DNA of 64,000 nt from Nocardioides sp. 1609. Its GTDB lineage: Bacteria; Actinomycetota; Actinomycetes; Propionibacteriales; Nocardioidaceae. The DNA lies in the NCBI RefSeq assembly GCF_004522105.1, contig NZ_SPUJ01000003.1, positions 744,001 through 808,000 on the forward strand, in the 5' to 3' direction. Positions 1 to 8,287 of the stretch are shown here, piece after piece; position 1 is the stretch's first letter, and each line of letters starts with the position of its first letter. The translations under genes were made by a program, and so were the position numbers. The notes below the pieces were generated by a model, which was given only the letters and a program-made list of their open reading frames with translations, had not been told where the DNA came from and made no database searches.

Positions 1-236
1 CGAGGTCCTCGGAGGCCTCCAGCCCGCGGACGAGCTGGCGGAGGTCGTAGCCGACGCCGGAGGCGTCGAGCTTGGCGCGCGCGTCGGCGAGGTCCGGCTC
101 CCCCTCGTCGCCGTGGGCCCGGTAGGAGTGGACGACCACGAGGTCGGAACCCCGCAGGCGTGCCTCCTCGATGGCCTTGTCGAGGGCGGCTTCACCCTCG
201 GGCTTGGGCACGTATCCCACGACCACGGTCGACATG
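1..236 (-). CDS. Universal stress protein (UspA family), N-terminal part
   Basis: This is a partial gene: the ATG is at 236 and the reading frame runs off the left edge after about 78 residues. The N-terminus (MSTVVVGYVPKPEGEAALDK) followed by a VVVHSY strand is the usual first beta-strand/helix of the Usp fold, a small cytoplasmic nucleotide-binding domain linked to stress and starvation. The ATP-binding G-2x-G-9x-G motif would lie beyond the edge, so ATP binding cannot be judged. A TAGCCT hexamer ends 6 nt before the ATG and no Shine-Dalgarno is present, which suggests a leaderless transcript. It diverges from the next gene. Confidence 0.8.
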
Positions 237-242
237 TCGGGC

Positions 243-248
243 AGGCTA
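243..248 (-). promoter_or_regulatory. Putative -10 box (TAGCCT) of a leaderless promoter
   Basis: The hexamer matches TANNNT and ends 6 nt upstream of the ATG at 236, placing the likely transcription start at or next to the start codon. No convincing -35 is visible. Confidence 0.5.
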
Positions 249-288
249 TACCGCCCACGGCCCTCAGGGCACCCTGTGGAGGGTCGCG

Positions 289-792
289 GTGGACGTGTCG
301 TCACCGTGGAACGCTGGCTCGATGCTGCCGCCGTCCGCCAGCGCGATCCTCGAACCGGTCCCCCGCGACCTGCGCGAGCAGCTGCGGCGCGCCGTCGTCC
401 GCCAGGTCGTCGACGAGCCCCGGCGGGCCTACCCGCCCAGCGTGCACGTCGGCGTGCCGGGCGCGGTGTCCACCGCGATCGAGCTCGGCCGCCGGGTGGG
501 CCGGCTCGACCACGCGCTGCGTACCGACATGGTCGAGGCGATGCTGCGCGCCGTCGACCGTCCCGGCACCGCGCCGGTGGTGTGGCTGGCCCGCTGCGGG
601 CCGGCGCAGGCCCTCGACGTCGACCTCGCCTGGCTGGCCGCGGCCCGGTGCGCGGCGGGCGAGCTCGCCCGGCCGCTGCCGATGGTCGTCGTCACCCGCC
701 GCAGCTGGCGCGACCCCTCCACCGGCGTCGGTCGCAGCTGGTCCCGGCTGCGGACCCCCGACGGCCCCGGCGCCGACCCGGACGGCGCGTGA
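289..792 (+). CDS. Hypothetical protein, 167 aa
   Basis: I do not recognise the family. The GTG at 289 is chosen because a GGAGGG Shine-Dalgarno lies 5 nt upstream (278-283); an upstream ATG in the same frame would overlap the divergent stress gene. The protein is soluble, alanine- and arginine-rich, with no signal peptide or membrane segment. It has helical runs such as DLREQLRRAVVRQVVDEPRR and a central VVWLARCGPAQ strand. It converges on the glutamate-cysteine ligase gene with a 12-nt gap. Codon usage and the good ribosome site make it likely to be real; function is unknown. Confidence 0.65.
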   Translation: MDVSSPWNAGSMLPPSASAILEPVPRDLREQLRRAVVRQVVDEPRRAYPPSVHVGVPGAVSTAIELGRRVGRLDHALRTDMVEAMLRAVDRPGTAPVVWLARCGPAQALDVDLAWLAAARCAAGELARPLPMVVVTRRSWRDPSTGVGRSWSRLRTPDGPGADPDGA

Positions 793-804
793 CCCCCACG
801 ACGC

Positions 805-2289
805 TCACGACCAGGTGTGCACCGGCTCGTTGGTGTGCATCCGCTCGCGGTACTCCAGCAGCGTGGCCCGGAGGTCGTCGAACCGGTCGCTGCCCGACGT
901 CGCCCGCGCGCGCATCGAGTCGACGAACCACTCGGCGCCGTTGGTGCGGAGCAGGCAGCGCTGCTCGATGATCCCGAGCAGCCGGTCGGCCGTCTCGGCC
1001 TCGACCCCCCACGACGCCAGGCCCTCGTGGGCCAGCGGCAGCAGCCGGCGCAGCACCAGCTCGGTCGCGGGCACCTGGCCGACGCCGGGCCAGTAGACCT
1101 GGGCGTCGATGCCGTGCTGGGCGGCGACGTGGAAGTTCTCCTCGGCGGCGCTGAACGACATCTGCGACCACAGCGGCCGCTCGCTCTCGGCGAGCGCCCG
1201 GACCAGCCCGAAGTACAGCGCGGCGTTGGCCATCGTGTCGGCGACCGTCGGGCCGGCGGCGAGGACCCGGTTCTCGACGCGCAGGTGCGGCACGCCGTTG
1301 TTGATGTCGTAGACGGGTCGGTTCCAGCGGTAGATGGTGCCGTTGTGGAGCCGCAGCTCGGACAGCGACGGCGTGCCGCCGGCCTCGAGGACGGCGAGCG
1401 GGTCCTCGTCGTCGGTGATCGGCAGCAGCGCCGAGAACCAGCGCACGTTCTCCTCGAAGAGGTCGAAGACCGACGTCACCCAGCGCTCCCCGAACCAGAC
1501 CCGGGGACGCACGCCCTGGGCCTTGAGCTCCTCGCCGCGGGTGTCGGTGGCCTGCTCGAACAGCGGGATCCGGGTCTCGCGCCACAGCTGCCGGCCGAGG
1601 AGGTACGGCGAGTTGGCGCCGACCGCGAGCTGGATGGCCGAGATCGCCTGGGAGGCGTTCCAGTACGCCGCGAACTGGTCGGGCGAGGTCTGCACGTGCA
1701 GCTGGGTGCTGGTGCACGCGGCCTCGGGGACGATCGAGTCGGACGTCGTCTCCAGCGACTCCGCGCCGGCACCGCTGCCGCCCTTGACCGAGATGATCAG
1801 GTCCTCGCCGCGCGCGTGCAGGATCTGCTCGCTGAGCAGCTTGTAGCGCGGGTTGGCGCTGATGCTGTGCATGCCCATGTGGCCCTCGGCCAGCGTCGGC
1901 AGCACACCGATCATCACCAGGTGCGCGCCGACCGCGGCCGACTTCTCCTCGGCGTCGTTGAGGCTGCGACGCAGGTTCTCCTCGAAGGTCTCCAGACCGC
2001 CCTCGCGCAGCTTGGCGGGCGGCACGTTGATCTCGATGTTGAACTGGCCGAGCTCGGTCTGGAAGTCGGGGTCGGCGATCGCGGCCAGCGCCTCGGCGTT
2101 GCGCAGGGCCGGGTCGCCGACCTCGTCGACGAGGTTGAGCTCGACCTCGAGCCCGGTCATCGGGTCGTCGGTGTCGAACGCCGCCTCGCGCAGCATCCGT
2201 GCGAAGACGTCGAGGCACCGACGCACCTTCTCGCGGTGCCGGGTGCGGTCCGCGGGGGTGAACTCCTGGAGGTCGACCTCTTCGCCCAT
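805..2289 (-). CDS. Glutamate-cysteine ligase family protein (GCS2 type)
   Basis: The 494-aa protein belongs to the carboxylate-amine ligase/GCS2 superfamily, which couples glutamate and an amine such as cysteine using ATP. Family signatures are GLEVELNLVDE near residue 45, the acidic metal/ATP-binding strand; QFNIEINVPP near residue 80; a central AACTSTQLHVQ segment; and RVENRVLAAGPT near residue 340. The substrate is not certain: actinobacteria usually make mycothiol, so this may be a paralogue ligating glutamate to another amine. The ATG at 2289 has no Shine-Dalgarno, but TATTGT ends 6 nt upstream, suggesting leaderless translation. Confidence 0.85.
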   Translation of the reverse strand: MGEEVDLQEFTPADRTRHREKVRRCLDVFARMLREAAFDTDDPMTGLEVELNLVDEVGDPALRNAEALAAIADPDFQTELGQFNIEINVPPAKLREGGLETFEENLRRSLNDAEEKSAAVGAHLVMIGVLPTLAEGHMGMHSISANPRYKLLSEQILHARGEDLIISVKGGSGAGAESLETTSDSIVPEAACTSTQLHVQTSPDQFAAYWNASQAISAIQLAVGANSPYLLGRQLWRETRIPLFEQATDTRGEELKAQGVRPRVWFGERWVTSVFDLFEENVRWFSALLPITDDEDPLAVLEAGGTPSLSELRLHNGTIYRWNRPVYDINNGVPHLRVENRVLAAGPTVADTMANAALYFGLVRALAESERPLWSQMSFSAAEENFHVAAQHGIDAQVYWPGVGQVPATELVLRRLLPLAHEGLASWGVEAETADRLLGIIEQRCLLRTNGAEWFVDSMRARATSGSDRFDDLRATLLEYRERMHTNEPVHTWS

Positions 2290-2295
2290 GGCCAG

Positions 2296-2301
2296 ACAAT
2301 A
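2296..2301 (-). promoter_or_regulatory. Putative -10 box (TATTGT) of a leaderless promoter
   Basis: A TANNNT hexamer followed by a 6-nt spacer (CTGGCC) and the ATG of the GCS2 ligase gene at 2289. Confidence 0.55.
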
Positions 2302-2321
2302 GGGCCACCCGGGCTCGGCTC

Positions 2322-3320
2322 TCAGGCCGAGTCCAGGCCCTCCCTCCCGTCGAGGTCGCGCCCGGACGCCGACCAGGCCGTCGGCGGGACCGCGCGCTCG
2401 AGCGCCTCGGCCACCAGGTCGGCCAGCGAGCACCCGGGGTCGACCTCGCGGCACCGGTCGACGGCGCACCACGCGAGCGCGCCGTCACCGGCCTGCCAGG
2501 CGGCCCAGCCGAGCAGCGCGGCGGGAGCGGAGCGCAGGTGGGACGGGCTGCGCCGCACGAGGTCGCTCAGCAGGACGACGGCCGCCCGCGCACTCCCGGG
2601 GGCGATCGCGGACCACGCCGCGTCACGCACCCGGCGCGACCGCATCCCGCGGAGCAGCCGCGCGGCCTCGGGGTCGCTGCAGCACGTGGCGGCGTCGAGG
2701 TGGCCGCGCACGAGGGCCTCGGCCCACGCGCCCTCGGCGAGGTCGTCGCCGACCGGGGCGAGGTGGGCACCGACGGCCGCCACGCCGTCCGGGTCGGGCG
2801 CGAGGGTGGCGGCCAGGTCGTCGCGCGACCCGTGCGTGACCCGCCCGTCGAGGACGGCGTGCGCCAGGAACGGGTGGGTGGCCAGCCCGTCGGTGCTGTA
2901 GGCCACCCCCGTCGTGCGGGCAGCCGGGTCGCGCGCGAGCAGCGGGTACCAGCGGTCGGGTGCGACCCGGAACGCCTCGACGACCACCACGGCCGTGCGG
3001 GCGAAGGCGTCGCGCAGCGCCGTCCACGCCGCCGCGGCCGCCCGGCCGTCGTCGGCGTAGAGCAGCAGGACCACCCGGCCGGCCCCGTGGCGGGCGGCGG
3101 GACGCACGAGCGAGTCGGCCACCTCGGCCAGCGCAGCCGGGTCGTCGGGCGGCGGCAGGTCGACCCGCGCGTGGAAGCGGTGCCGCGCGTCGAGCGTCAG
3201 CAGCACCACCGACTCGGTCGGCCAGAACCCGAGGACGACGGCGGCGGCCGCCAGCAGGTCCTCGGGGGTGCGGGCGGTGAGCGTGGTGCGGGTGGTCGGG
3301 GTCGAGGGGTCCGGGGTCAT
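2322..3320 (-). CDS. DUF4192 domain protein
   Basis: The 332-aa cytoplasmic protein matches the actinobacterial DUF4192 family. Visible features are the N-terminal TLTARTPEDLLAAAAVVLGF followed by PTESVVLLTLD, the LVRPAARHGAGRVVLLLYAD strand-helix unit, and a C-terminal helical part with LLGWAAWQAGDGALAWCAVDRC. The family has no assigned biochemical role known to me. ATG 3320 is chosen over the upstream in-frame start at 3443 because the homologous part begins there and the longer form would run through a hairpin at 3368-3398. It is followed after 32 nt by the GCS2 gene on the same strand. Confidence 0.85.
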   Translation of the reverse strand: MTPDPSTPTTRTTLTARTPEDLLAAAAVVLGFWPTESVVLLTLDARHRFHARVDLPPPDDPAALAEVADSLVRPAARHGAGRVVLLLYADDGRAAAAAWTALRDAFARTAVVVVEAFRVAPDRWYPLLARDPAARTTGVAYSTDGLATHPFLAHAVLDGRVTHGSRDDLAATLAPDPDGVAAVGAHLAPVGDDLAEGAWAEALVRGHLDAATCCSDPEAARLLRGMRSRRVRDAAWSAIAPGSARAAVVLLSDLVRRSPSHLRSAPAALLGWAAWQAGDGALAWCAVDRCREVDPGCSLADLVAEALERAVPPTAWSASGRDLDGREGLDSA

Positions 3321-3367
3321 GGGACACGGTCGCTCCTGCGGGGGCGGGCGCGTGCCGGGCCGTCGAC

Positions 3368-3398
3368 GGCCTGTGGACGACGGTCTCCTCCACAGGCC
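3368..3398 (-). terminator. Hairpin after the two-component operon
   Basis: A 10-bp inverted repeat (ggcctgtgga / tccacaggcc) with an 11-nt loop starts 18 nt past the stop of the response-regulator gene on the minus strand. It has no T-tract, so it is a terminator-like or RNA-stabilising hairpin. Its arms resemble those of the hairpin at 13629-13659. Confidence 0.5.
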
Positions 3399-3415
3399 GA
3401 GGCCCGGGGACGTGG

Positions 3416-4066
3416 TCATCTCACGTGGTTGCGCTCGGCCCACAGGGCCGCCTGGGTCCGGTCCTGGACGCCGATGCGGGCGAACGCCGAGGTGAGGTGC
3501 GCCTTGACCGTCCGCTCGGTGATGCCGAGGCGGCGGGCGATCTGCTTGTTGGCCAGCCCGTCGCGCACGAGCGCGAGCACCTCGGTCTCCCGGGGGGTGA
3601 GCTCGACCCGTCCCGGCCGGCCCGGGCCCTGCGCCCGGGCGGTGAGGAGGGACCGCGCCGCCCGGGGGTGGATCGGCGACTCCCCCCGGCTGACGGCACG
3701 CACGCCCTCGATCAGGTCGTCGGGGTCGGCGTCCTTGAGCAGGTAGCCGACGGCCCCGGCGTCGAGGGCGGCGACGATGCGCTCGGCGTCGGAGTACGAC
3801 GTGAGCACCAGCACCTGGGTGACGGGGTGTTCGGCGAGGATCAGGCGCGTCGCGGTCACGCCGTCGACGTCGGGCATCTGCAGGTCCATCAGGACGACGT
3901 CCGGCGCGACCTCCGCGACCACGGAGAGGGCCTCAGCCCCGGTCGCGGCCTGGCCGACGACCTCGATGTCGTCGACCGCGCCGAGCAGCTGGGCCAGCCC
4001 GCCCCGGACCACCGCGTGGTCGTCGACCAGGACGACCCGCACCACCGCGCGCCCGAGCCCGCTCAC
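3416..4066 (-). CDS. NarL/FixJ-family response regulator
   Basis: The 216-aa protein has an N-terminal receiver domain (VVLVDDHAVVRGGLAQLLG) with the phospho-acceptor Asp61 in LMDLQMPDVDG and the conserved Lys in YLLKDADP. A C-terminal LuxR-type helix-turn-helix follows (LTPRETEVLALVRDGLANKQ, then GITERTVKAHLTSAFARIG). It is predicted to be phosphorylated by the kinase encoded immediately upstream. Its GTG start overlaps the kinase stop by 4 nt (GTGA), indicating translational coupling. Targets are unknown; autoregulation is common in the family but no operator is apparent here. Confidence 0.93.
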   Translation of the reverse strand: MSGLGRAVVRVVLVDDHAVVRGGLAQLLGAVDDIEVVGQAATGAEALSVVAEVAPDVVLMDLQMPDVDGVTATRLILAEHPVTQVLVLTSYSDAERIVAALDAGAVGYLLKDADPDDLIEGVRAVSRGESPIHPRAARSLLTARAQGPGRPGRVELTPRETEVLALVRDGLANKQIARRLGITERTVKAHLTSAFARIGVQDRTQAALWAERNHVR

Positions 4067-5349
4067 GTGCCCACCTCGAGCCGCACCGTCGTGCCCGACC
4101 CGACCGACGACGCGACCTCGAGCCGACCCCCGTGGTCGCGGGCCAGGCTCGCCAGTCCGCGCAGGCCGAACGAGCCGTCACCGGCGGCGGCGGGGTCGAA
4201 CCCGGTGCCGTCGTCGACGACGGTGAGCACCACCTCGCCGGCGCCGGCGCGGGTGACGGTGACCTCGAGACGTCGGGCCTGCGCGTGGCGCAGCGCGTTG
4301 CGGGTGGCCTCCTGCGCGACCCGCCAGACCAGCGCCACGGTGTCGTCGGGGACGCCGCCGAGGGCCGCGACGGAGACGGCGACCTCGACACCGAGGTCCG
4401 CGGCGCCGGCGGTGAGGTCGTGCAGGGCGGCCTCCAGGTCGTCGGCGCCCAGCCCGGGCGGGTGGATCTCGACGAGCAGCGAGCGCAGGCTGCGCATGCT
4501 CGACCGCAGGCTCGTGGTCGCGTCCAGCAGCTGCGCGCGCTCGCCCGGGTCGCCGGGGCGCCGGGCCAGCGCGGACAGCGCGAACGACGTCCCGGCCAGG
4601 TCCTGGACGACGCCGTCGTGCAGGTCGCGCGCGATCCGGCGCCGCTCGGCGTCCGAGGCGTCGACGGCCGCGACCAGCAGCCGCTCACGCTCGACGGCAG
4701 CCCGGGTGAGACGCCGGGTCAGCACCCACAGCAGCGACGTGGCGAGCACGAGCACGAGGAGCAGGGAGCCCACCGTGATCGTGCGGAACGGCGCGACGAG
4801 CTCGGCCTGGCGGTCGTCGATCTGGTCGGCGTCGAAGTACGCCTCGAACAGCAGCGGCTCGCCCTCGGGCGACTCGATGCGCGTGTAGACCTCGACCAGG
4901 CTCCCGCCGTCGCGCTCGTAGCGGTTCTCGGGGTCGGCGAGGTCGGAGACCTCGGCGTCGGTGCCGCCGTGGTCGAGCACGTCGAGCTCCTCCTCGTCGA
5001 GGTCGAAGTCCTCGCCGAACAGCCGGGCCTCGTCGGACCACACGATCCGACCGTCGCGGTTCCAGATCTTCACCCGTCGCACCTGGTCGGTGACGAGCCG
5101 GGTCCGCATCTGGTGGTCGAAGCGGTCGACGGCCCCGGGCTCGCCGTCGACGAGACCGCGTGGGAGGGAGCGCTCGGCCACCGACCGGGCCAGCACCTCG
5201 GTGGTGGCGCCGGCGTCGGCGAGGGCCTCCTCGCGCGCCGCCCGGCCGGCGAGGGCGTTCGTCACGGCCAGCAGGACGACCAGCACGAGGAGCCCGGCAG
5301 CCAGGAACTGGGCCACCGGGCTCCGCACCGTGCTGGCGAGTCGCGTCAT
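4063..5349 (-). CDS. Membrane sensor histidine kinase (NarL/DesK-type HisKA_3)
   Basis: The 428-aa kinase has a first membrane segment at about residues 13-33, an acidic extracytoplasmic sensor of about 150 residues, and a second membrane segment near 185-205 (ITVGSLLLVLVLATSLLWVL). The HisKA_3 dimerisation region carries the phospho-acceptor His244 in RRRIARDLHDGVVQDLAG. An HATPase domain with NALRHAQ, DDGTGFDP and FGLRGLASLARDHGG follows. The extracellular part (FDHQMRTRLVTDQVRRVKIW, then ENRYERDGGSLVEVYTRI) resembles sensor domains seen in actinobacterial kinases; its ligand is not evident. It is co-transcribed with the regulator at 3416-4066. Confidence 0.92.
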   Translation of the reverse strand: MTRLASTVRSPVAQFLAAGLLVLVVLLAVTNALAGRAAREEALADAGATTEVLARSVAERSLPRGLVDGEPGAVDRFDHQMRTRLVTDQVRRVKIWNRDGRIVWSDEARLFGEDFDLDEEELDVLDHGGTDAEVSDLADPENRYERDGGSLVEVYTRIESPEGEPLLFEAYFDADQIDDRQAELVAPFRTITVGSLLLVLVLATSLLWVLTRRLTRAAVERERLLVAAVDASDAERRRIARDLHDGVVQDLAGTSFALSALARRPGDPGERAQLLDATTSLRSSMRSLRSLLVEIHPPGLGADDLEAALHDLTAGAADLGVEVAVSVAALGGVPDDTVALVWRVAQEATRNALRHAQARRLEVTVTRAGAGEVVLTVVDDGTGFDPAAAGDGSFGLRGLASLARDHGGRLEVASSVGSGTTVRLEVGT

Positions 5350-5369
5350 CTCCGGAGGATCATGCCGCC

Positions 5370-5768
5370 TCAGTAGGTGACGCGGGCGACGCACCGCTGG
5401 CCGGCGTGCCGGGCTCGGAGGACGAAGGTGTCCTGGCCGGCCTGGTCGACGACCTTCCGCTCGACCTCGAACGAGCCGCTGCGGGCCGTGGTGCGCGAGG
5501 TGCCGCTCGCCGCCCGACCACCGTCGTGCCGCAGCGTCCAGGTCCAGCGCTGACCCGCCTGGTTGCTGTCGATCTCGGCCTCGACCTCGATCCGGCCGTC
5601 GTCCTGCTTGGCCTTGATCTTCCACCGCGCCCCGTCGGAGCAGCTGCCGCTGCGCTCGACCCGGTCGTCGTCGTCCCCGGCGTGCGCCGGGCTCCCCGCG
5701 GCGAGCGGGGTCAGGAGGGCGGCGGTGACGACGGCGGTCGCGGTGGCCGTGCGGATCCTGGTGGTCAT
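5370..5768 (-). CDS. Small secreted protein, unknown function
   Basis: The 132-aa product starts with a signal peptide (basic MTTRIRTATATAVV, hydrophobic AALLTPLAAGSPAHA, cleavage likely after AHA). The mature part is about 100 residues, with GSCSDGARWKIKAKQDDGRI, WTWTLRHDGG and a C-terminal RHAGQRCVARVTY. The two cysteines could form a disulfide, and the mature part looks like a single beta-sandwich. I do not recognise a family. It lies 20 nt upstream of the kinase gene on the same strand and may be co-transcribed with it, possibly as a periplasmic partner. Confidence 0.7.
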   Translation of the reverse strand: MTTRIRTATATAVVTAALLTPLAAGSPAHAGDDDDRVERSGSCSDGARWKIKAKQDDGRIEVEAEIDSNQAGQRWTWTLRHDGGRAASGTSRTTARSGSFEVERKVVDQAGQDTFVLRARHAGQRCVARVTY

Positions 5769-5904
5769 GGGGGCTCCTTCGGGTGGGTGGCGGACGGCGG
5801 CTGGCCGTCCCCTCGGCGCCCCCAGTCAAGGCCAGCGGCGGTCGCGCTTCCCAGATGTCCGGTGGTCCTAGTACCTGCCCGGCACCGCACCGGCCGGGCG
5901 GAGG

Positions 5905-5910
5905 TACGTT
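5905..5910 (+). promoter_or_regulatory. Putative -10 box (TACGTT) of a leaderless promoter for dinB
   Basis: A TANNNT hexamer followed by 7 nt and the GTG of dinB at 5918. Confidence 0.45.
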
Positions 5911-5917
5911 CGGCGGC

Positions 5918-7255
5918 GTGCGGAACACGGCGTCGGTCCTCCACCTGGACCTGGATGCCTTCTTCGCCTCGGTCGAGCAGCGCGACAAGCCCTCGCTGCG
6001 CGGCAAGCCGGTCGTCGTCGGCGGCACCGGCGGGCGGGGCGTGGTGTCGACGGCGTCGTACGAGGCCCGGGTCTTCGGCGTCCGCTCGGCGATGTCGACC
6101 CGGGAGGCGCGCTCGCGGTGCGGGCACGCGGCCTTCCTGTCCGGGCGGTTCCACGCCTACCGCGAGGCCAGCCACCAGGTGATGACGCTGCTGCGGACCG
6201 TCTCCCCGCTCGTGGAGCCGCTCTCGCTCGACGAGGCGTTCGTCGACCTCGCGCAGGCCGACCCGGCCGACCTGCCCGACCTCGACGTCGCCACCGTGAC
6301 GGCGTACGCCGAGCGGCTGCGCGGACGGGTCACCGAGGTCACCGGCGGGCTGACGGCGTCGGTGGGCGTCGGGACGTCGAAGTTCATCGCCAAGGTGGCC
6401 AGCGAGCTCGACAAGCCCGACGGGCTGACCGTCGTCCCGCCGGGCACCGAGCGCGACCTGCTGCGCCCGATGAGCGCCACCGTCATCCCCGGCGTCGGTC
6501 CCGCGACCGCCGAGCGGCTGCGCCGCGCCGGGATCCTCACCGTCGCCGACATCGAGGCGGCCGGTCTCGACGACCTGGTCGGGCTGGTCGGCAAGGCGCA
6601 CGGCGCCGGGCTGCACGCGCTCGCCCGCGCCCACGACGACCGGCCGGTCGTGGCCGAGCGCGAGGCGAAGTCGGTCAGCTCGGAGGGCACCTACGAGACC
6701 GACCTGACCGACCGCAGACTGATGGAGGGCCTGCTCACCCGGCAGGCCGGGGAGGTCGCGACCCGGCTGCGCAGGCACGGGCTCGCCGGGCGCACGGTGA
6801 CCATCAAGGTGCGGCTGCACGACTTCACCACGCTCAGCCGCTCCACCACGCTGCCCGAACCGACCGACAGCACCGCCGTGGTGGCCCGGCTGGCCCGCCG
6901 GCTGCTCACCGACCTCGACACCTCCGGCGGCGTCCGGCTCCTCGGCGTCGGCGTCTCCGGCCTCGCCGACTGGATCCAGGACGACCTGTTCGGGGAGACC
7001 GAGGAGGAGCCCGAGCCGCTCGACCTGCCCGAGGCGCCGAGCACCCGCCGGGTGGTCTACGCACCCGGCCTCGACGTCGTCCACGACGAGATGGGCCGGG
7101 GCTGGGTGTGGGGGTCGGGCCGTGGTGTCGTCACGGTCCGCTTCGAGACCGCCGAGACTCCCCCCGGCCCGGTGCGGTCCTATGCCCTGGACGACCCGGC
7201 GCTGCGGCTCTGGGTGCCCGAGAACCCGGTGGCCGAGGAGCCCGTCGCGCCGTAG
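5918..7255 (+). CDS. dinB: DNA polymerase IV (Y-family, DinB)
   Basis: The 445-aa translesion polymerase shows the Y-family metal-binding motifs LDLDAFFASVEQ at the N-terminus and SLDEAFVDL near residue 105. It also has the thumb helix-hairpin-helix (VIPGVGPATAERLRRAGI) and a little-finger domain. QDDLF at residues 354-358 looks like a beta-clamp binding motif of the QxxLF type. An extension of about 85 residues follows it, with GRGWVWGSGRGVVTVRFE, which is not part of the minimal DinB fold and resembles a small beta-barrel. GTG 5918 is the likely start because homology begins at once and a TACGTT hexamer lies 7 nt upstream. Confidence 0.92.
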   Translation: MRNTASVLHLDLDAFFASVEQRDKPSLRGKPVVVGGTGGRGVVSTASYEARVFGVRSAMSTREARSRCGHAAFLSGRFHAYREASHQVMTLLRTVSPLVEPLSLDEAFVDLAQADPADLPDLDVATVTAYAERLRGRVTEVTGGLTASVGVGTSKFIAKVASELDKPDGLTVVPPGTERDLLRPMSATVIPGVGPATAERLRRAGILTVADIEAAGLDDLVGLVGKAHGAGLHALARAHDDRPVVAEREAKSVSSEGTYETDLTDRRLMEGLLTRQAGEVATRLRRHGLAGRTVTIKVRLHDFTTLSRSTTLPEPTDSTAVVARLARRLLTDLDTSGGVRLLGVGVSGLADWIQDDLFGETEEEPEPLDLPEAPSTRRVVYAPGLDVVHDEMGRGWVWGSGRGVVTVRFETAETPPGPVRSYALDDPALRLWVPENPVAEEPVAP

Positions 7256-7258
7256 CGT
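7253..7258 (+). promoter_or_regulatory. Putative -10 box (TAGCGT) of a leaderless promoter
   Basis: A TANNNT hexamer overlapping the dinB stop codon, followed by 6 nt and the GTG at 7265. Confidence 0.45.
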
Positions 7259-7264
7259 CGGGGT

Positions 7265-8269
7265 GTGGAGATCTCACCCGTCGACGTGACCAGCGACCTC
7301 GCCCTGCGCGCGTCCTACGACCTCGAGCGACGGGCCGTGATGGTCGGCCGCGAGACGATGCCGCACTGGTCGTGGCCGGAGATGGCCGCCGTCTGGCGTC
7401 TCCCCGACCCCGGCGAGAAGGCGGTCCTGCTGGGCGGCACCGAGGGCGGCCGGATGGTCGCCGGTGCGGTGCTGTTCATGCCGCTGCTCGACAACACCGA
7501 GAAGTGCTGGCTCGGCGTCGCCGTCGAGCCCGCCGAGCAGGGGCGCGGCCTGGGCCGCGAGATGCTGGACGCCGTGTGCGCGCTCGCCGTCGCGGAGGGC
7601 CGCACCGACCTGCTCGCCGAGGTGAAGCTGCCCTTCGACGAGGTCACCAGCCACCGCGCCCGACGCTTCGCCGAGGCGGCCGGCTTCACGCTGTCCAACG
7701 TCGAGATCGTGCGCCACCTCGCGCTGCCGGTCGCCACCCACGACCTGGAGGCCTGGGCCGGGCAGGCCGCACCCCGGCACGACGGCTACCGCCTCGAGAC
7801 CTACCTCAACGAGGTGCCCGACGACCTCGTCCCGTCGCTGTGCGTGCTCCTGGGCCAGCTGTCCGTCGACGCGCCCACCGGCGAGGCCGAGTGGGAGGAG
7901 GAGCTGATCACCCCCGAGCGGTACCGCGAGAACCAGCGGTCGCTGGTCGCAGCCGGGCGCCGCATCTACGAGACCGTCGCGGTCGCCCCCGACGGCACCG
8001 TCGCGGCGCAGTCGACCATCTCGGTCCCGCCCGCCGGCGGGCGCACGGACGCCTCGCAGTGGGGCACCTTCGTGCACCGCGAGCACCGGGGACGCCGGCT
8101 CGGCCTCGCCGTCAAGGCGGCCAACCTGCGCACCGTGCAGGAGGCGCACCCCGAGATGCGCCGGATCGTCACCCAGAACGCCGAGACGAACGGCTACATG
8201 GTCTCCATCAACGAGCTGATGGGCTTCGAGCCGGTCGAGGCGTCGGTCGAGCTGATCAAGCGGGTCTGA
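7265..8269 (+). CDS. GNAT acetyltransferase with two tandem GNAT domains
   Basis: The 334-aa protein contains two GNAT folds. The N-terminal half has the acetyl-CoA-binding motif A as LGVAVEPAEQGRGLGREMLD at about residues 80-100. The C-terminal half has a second copy, TFVHREHRGRRLGLAVKAAN, near residue 265, followed by IVTQNAETNGYMVSINELMG, the usual end of such mycothiol-synthase-like double GNATs. The substrate is unknown. It starts 9 nt after dinB, but the TAGCGT hexamer may give it its own leaderless transcript. It converges with the ABC exporter genes. Confidence 0.85.
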   Translation: MEISPVDVTSDLALRASYDLERRAVMVGRETMPHWSWPEMAAVWRLPDPGEKAVLLGGTEGGRMVAGAVLFMPLLDNTEKCWLGVAVEPAEQGRGLGREMLDAVCALAVAEGRTDLLAEVKLPFDEVTSHRARRFAEAAGFTLSNVEIVRHLALPVATHDLEAWAGQAAPRHDGYRLETYLNEVPDDLVPSLCVLLGQLSVDAPTGEAEWEEELITPERYRENQRSLVAAGRRIYETVAVAPDGTVAAQSTISVPPAGGRTDASQWGTFVHREHRGRRLGLAVKAANLRTVQEAHPEMRRIVTQNAETNGYMVSINELMGFEPVEASVELIKRV

Positions 8270-8287
8270 GCCCCGCCCGGACCCGGG

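Noticed and set aside
817..2901. Plus-strand open frame of 694 codons
   Set aside because: Antisense to the GCS2 ligase and DUF4192 genes, both of which match families.
4063..6027. Extended histidine kinase frame of 654 codons
   Set aside because: The first 226 codons run through the secreted-protein gene and into dinB in a wrong frame with no similarity; ATG 5349 starts directly before the first membrane helix.
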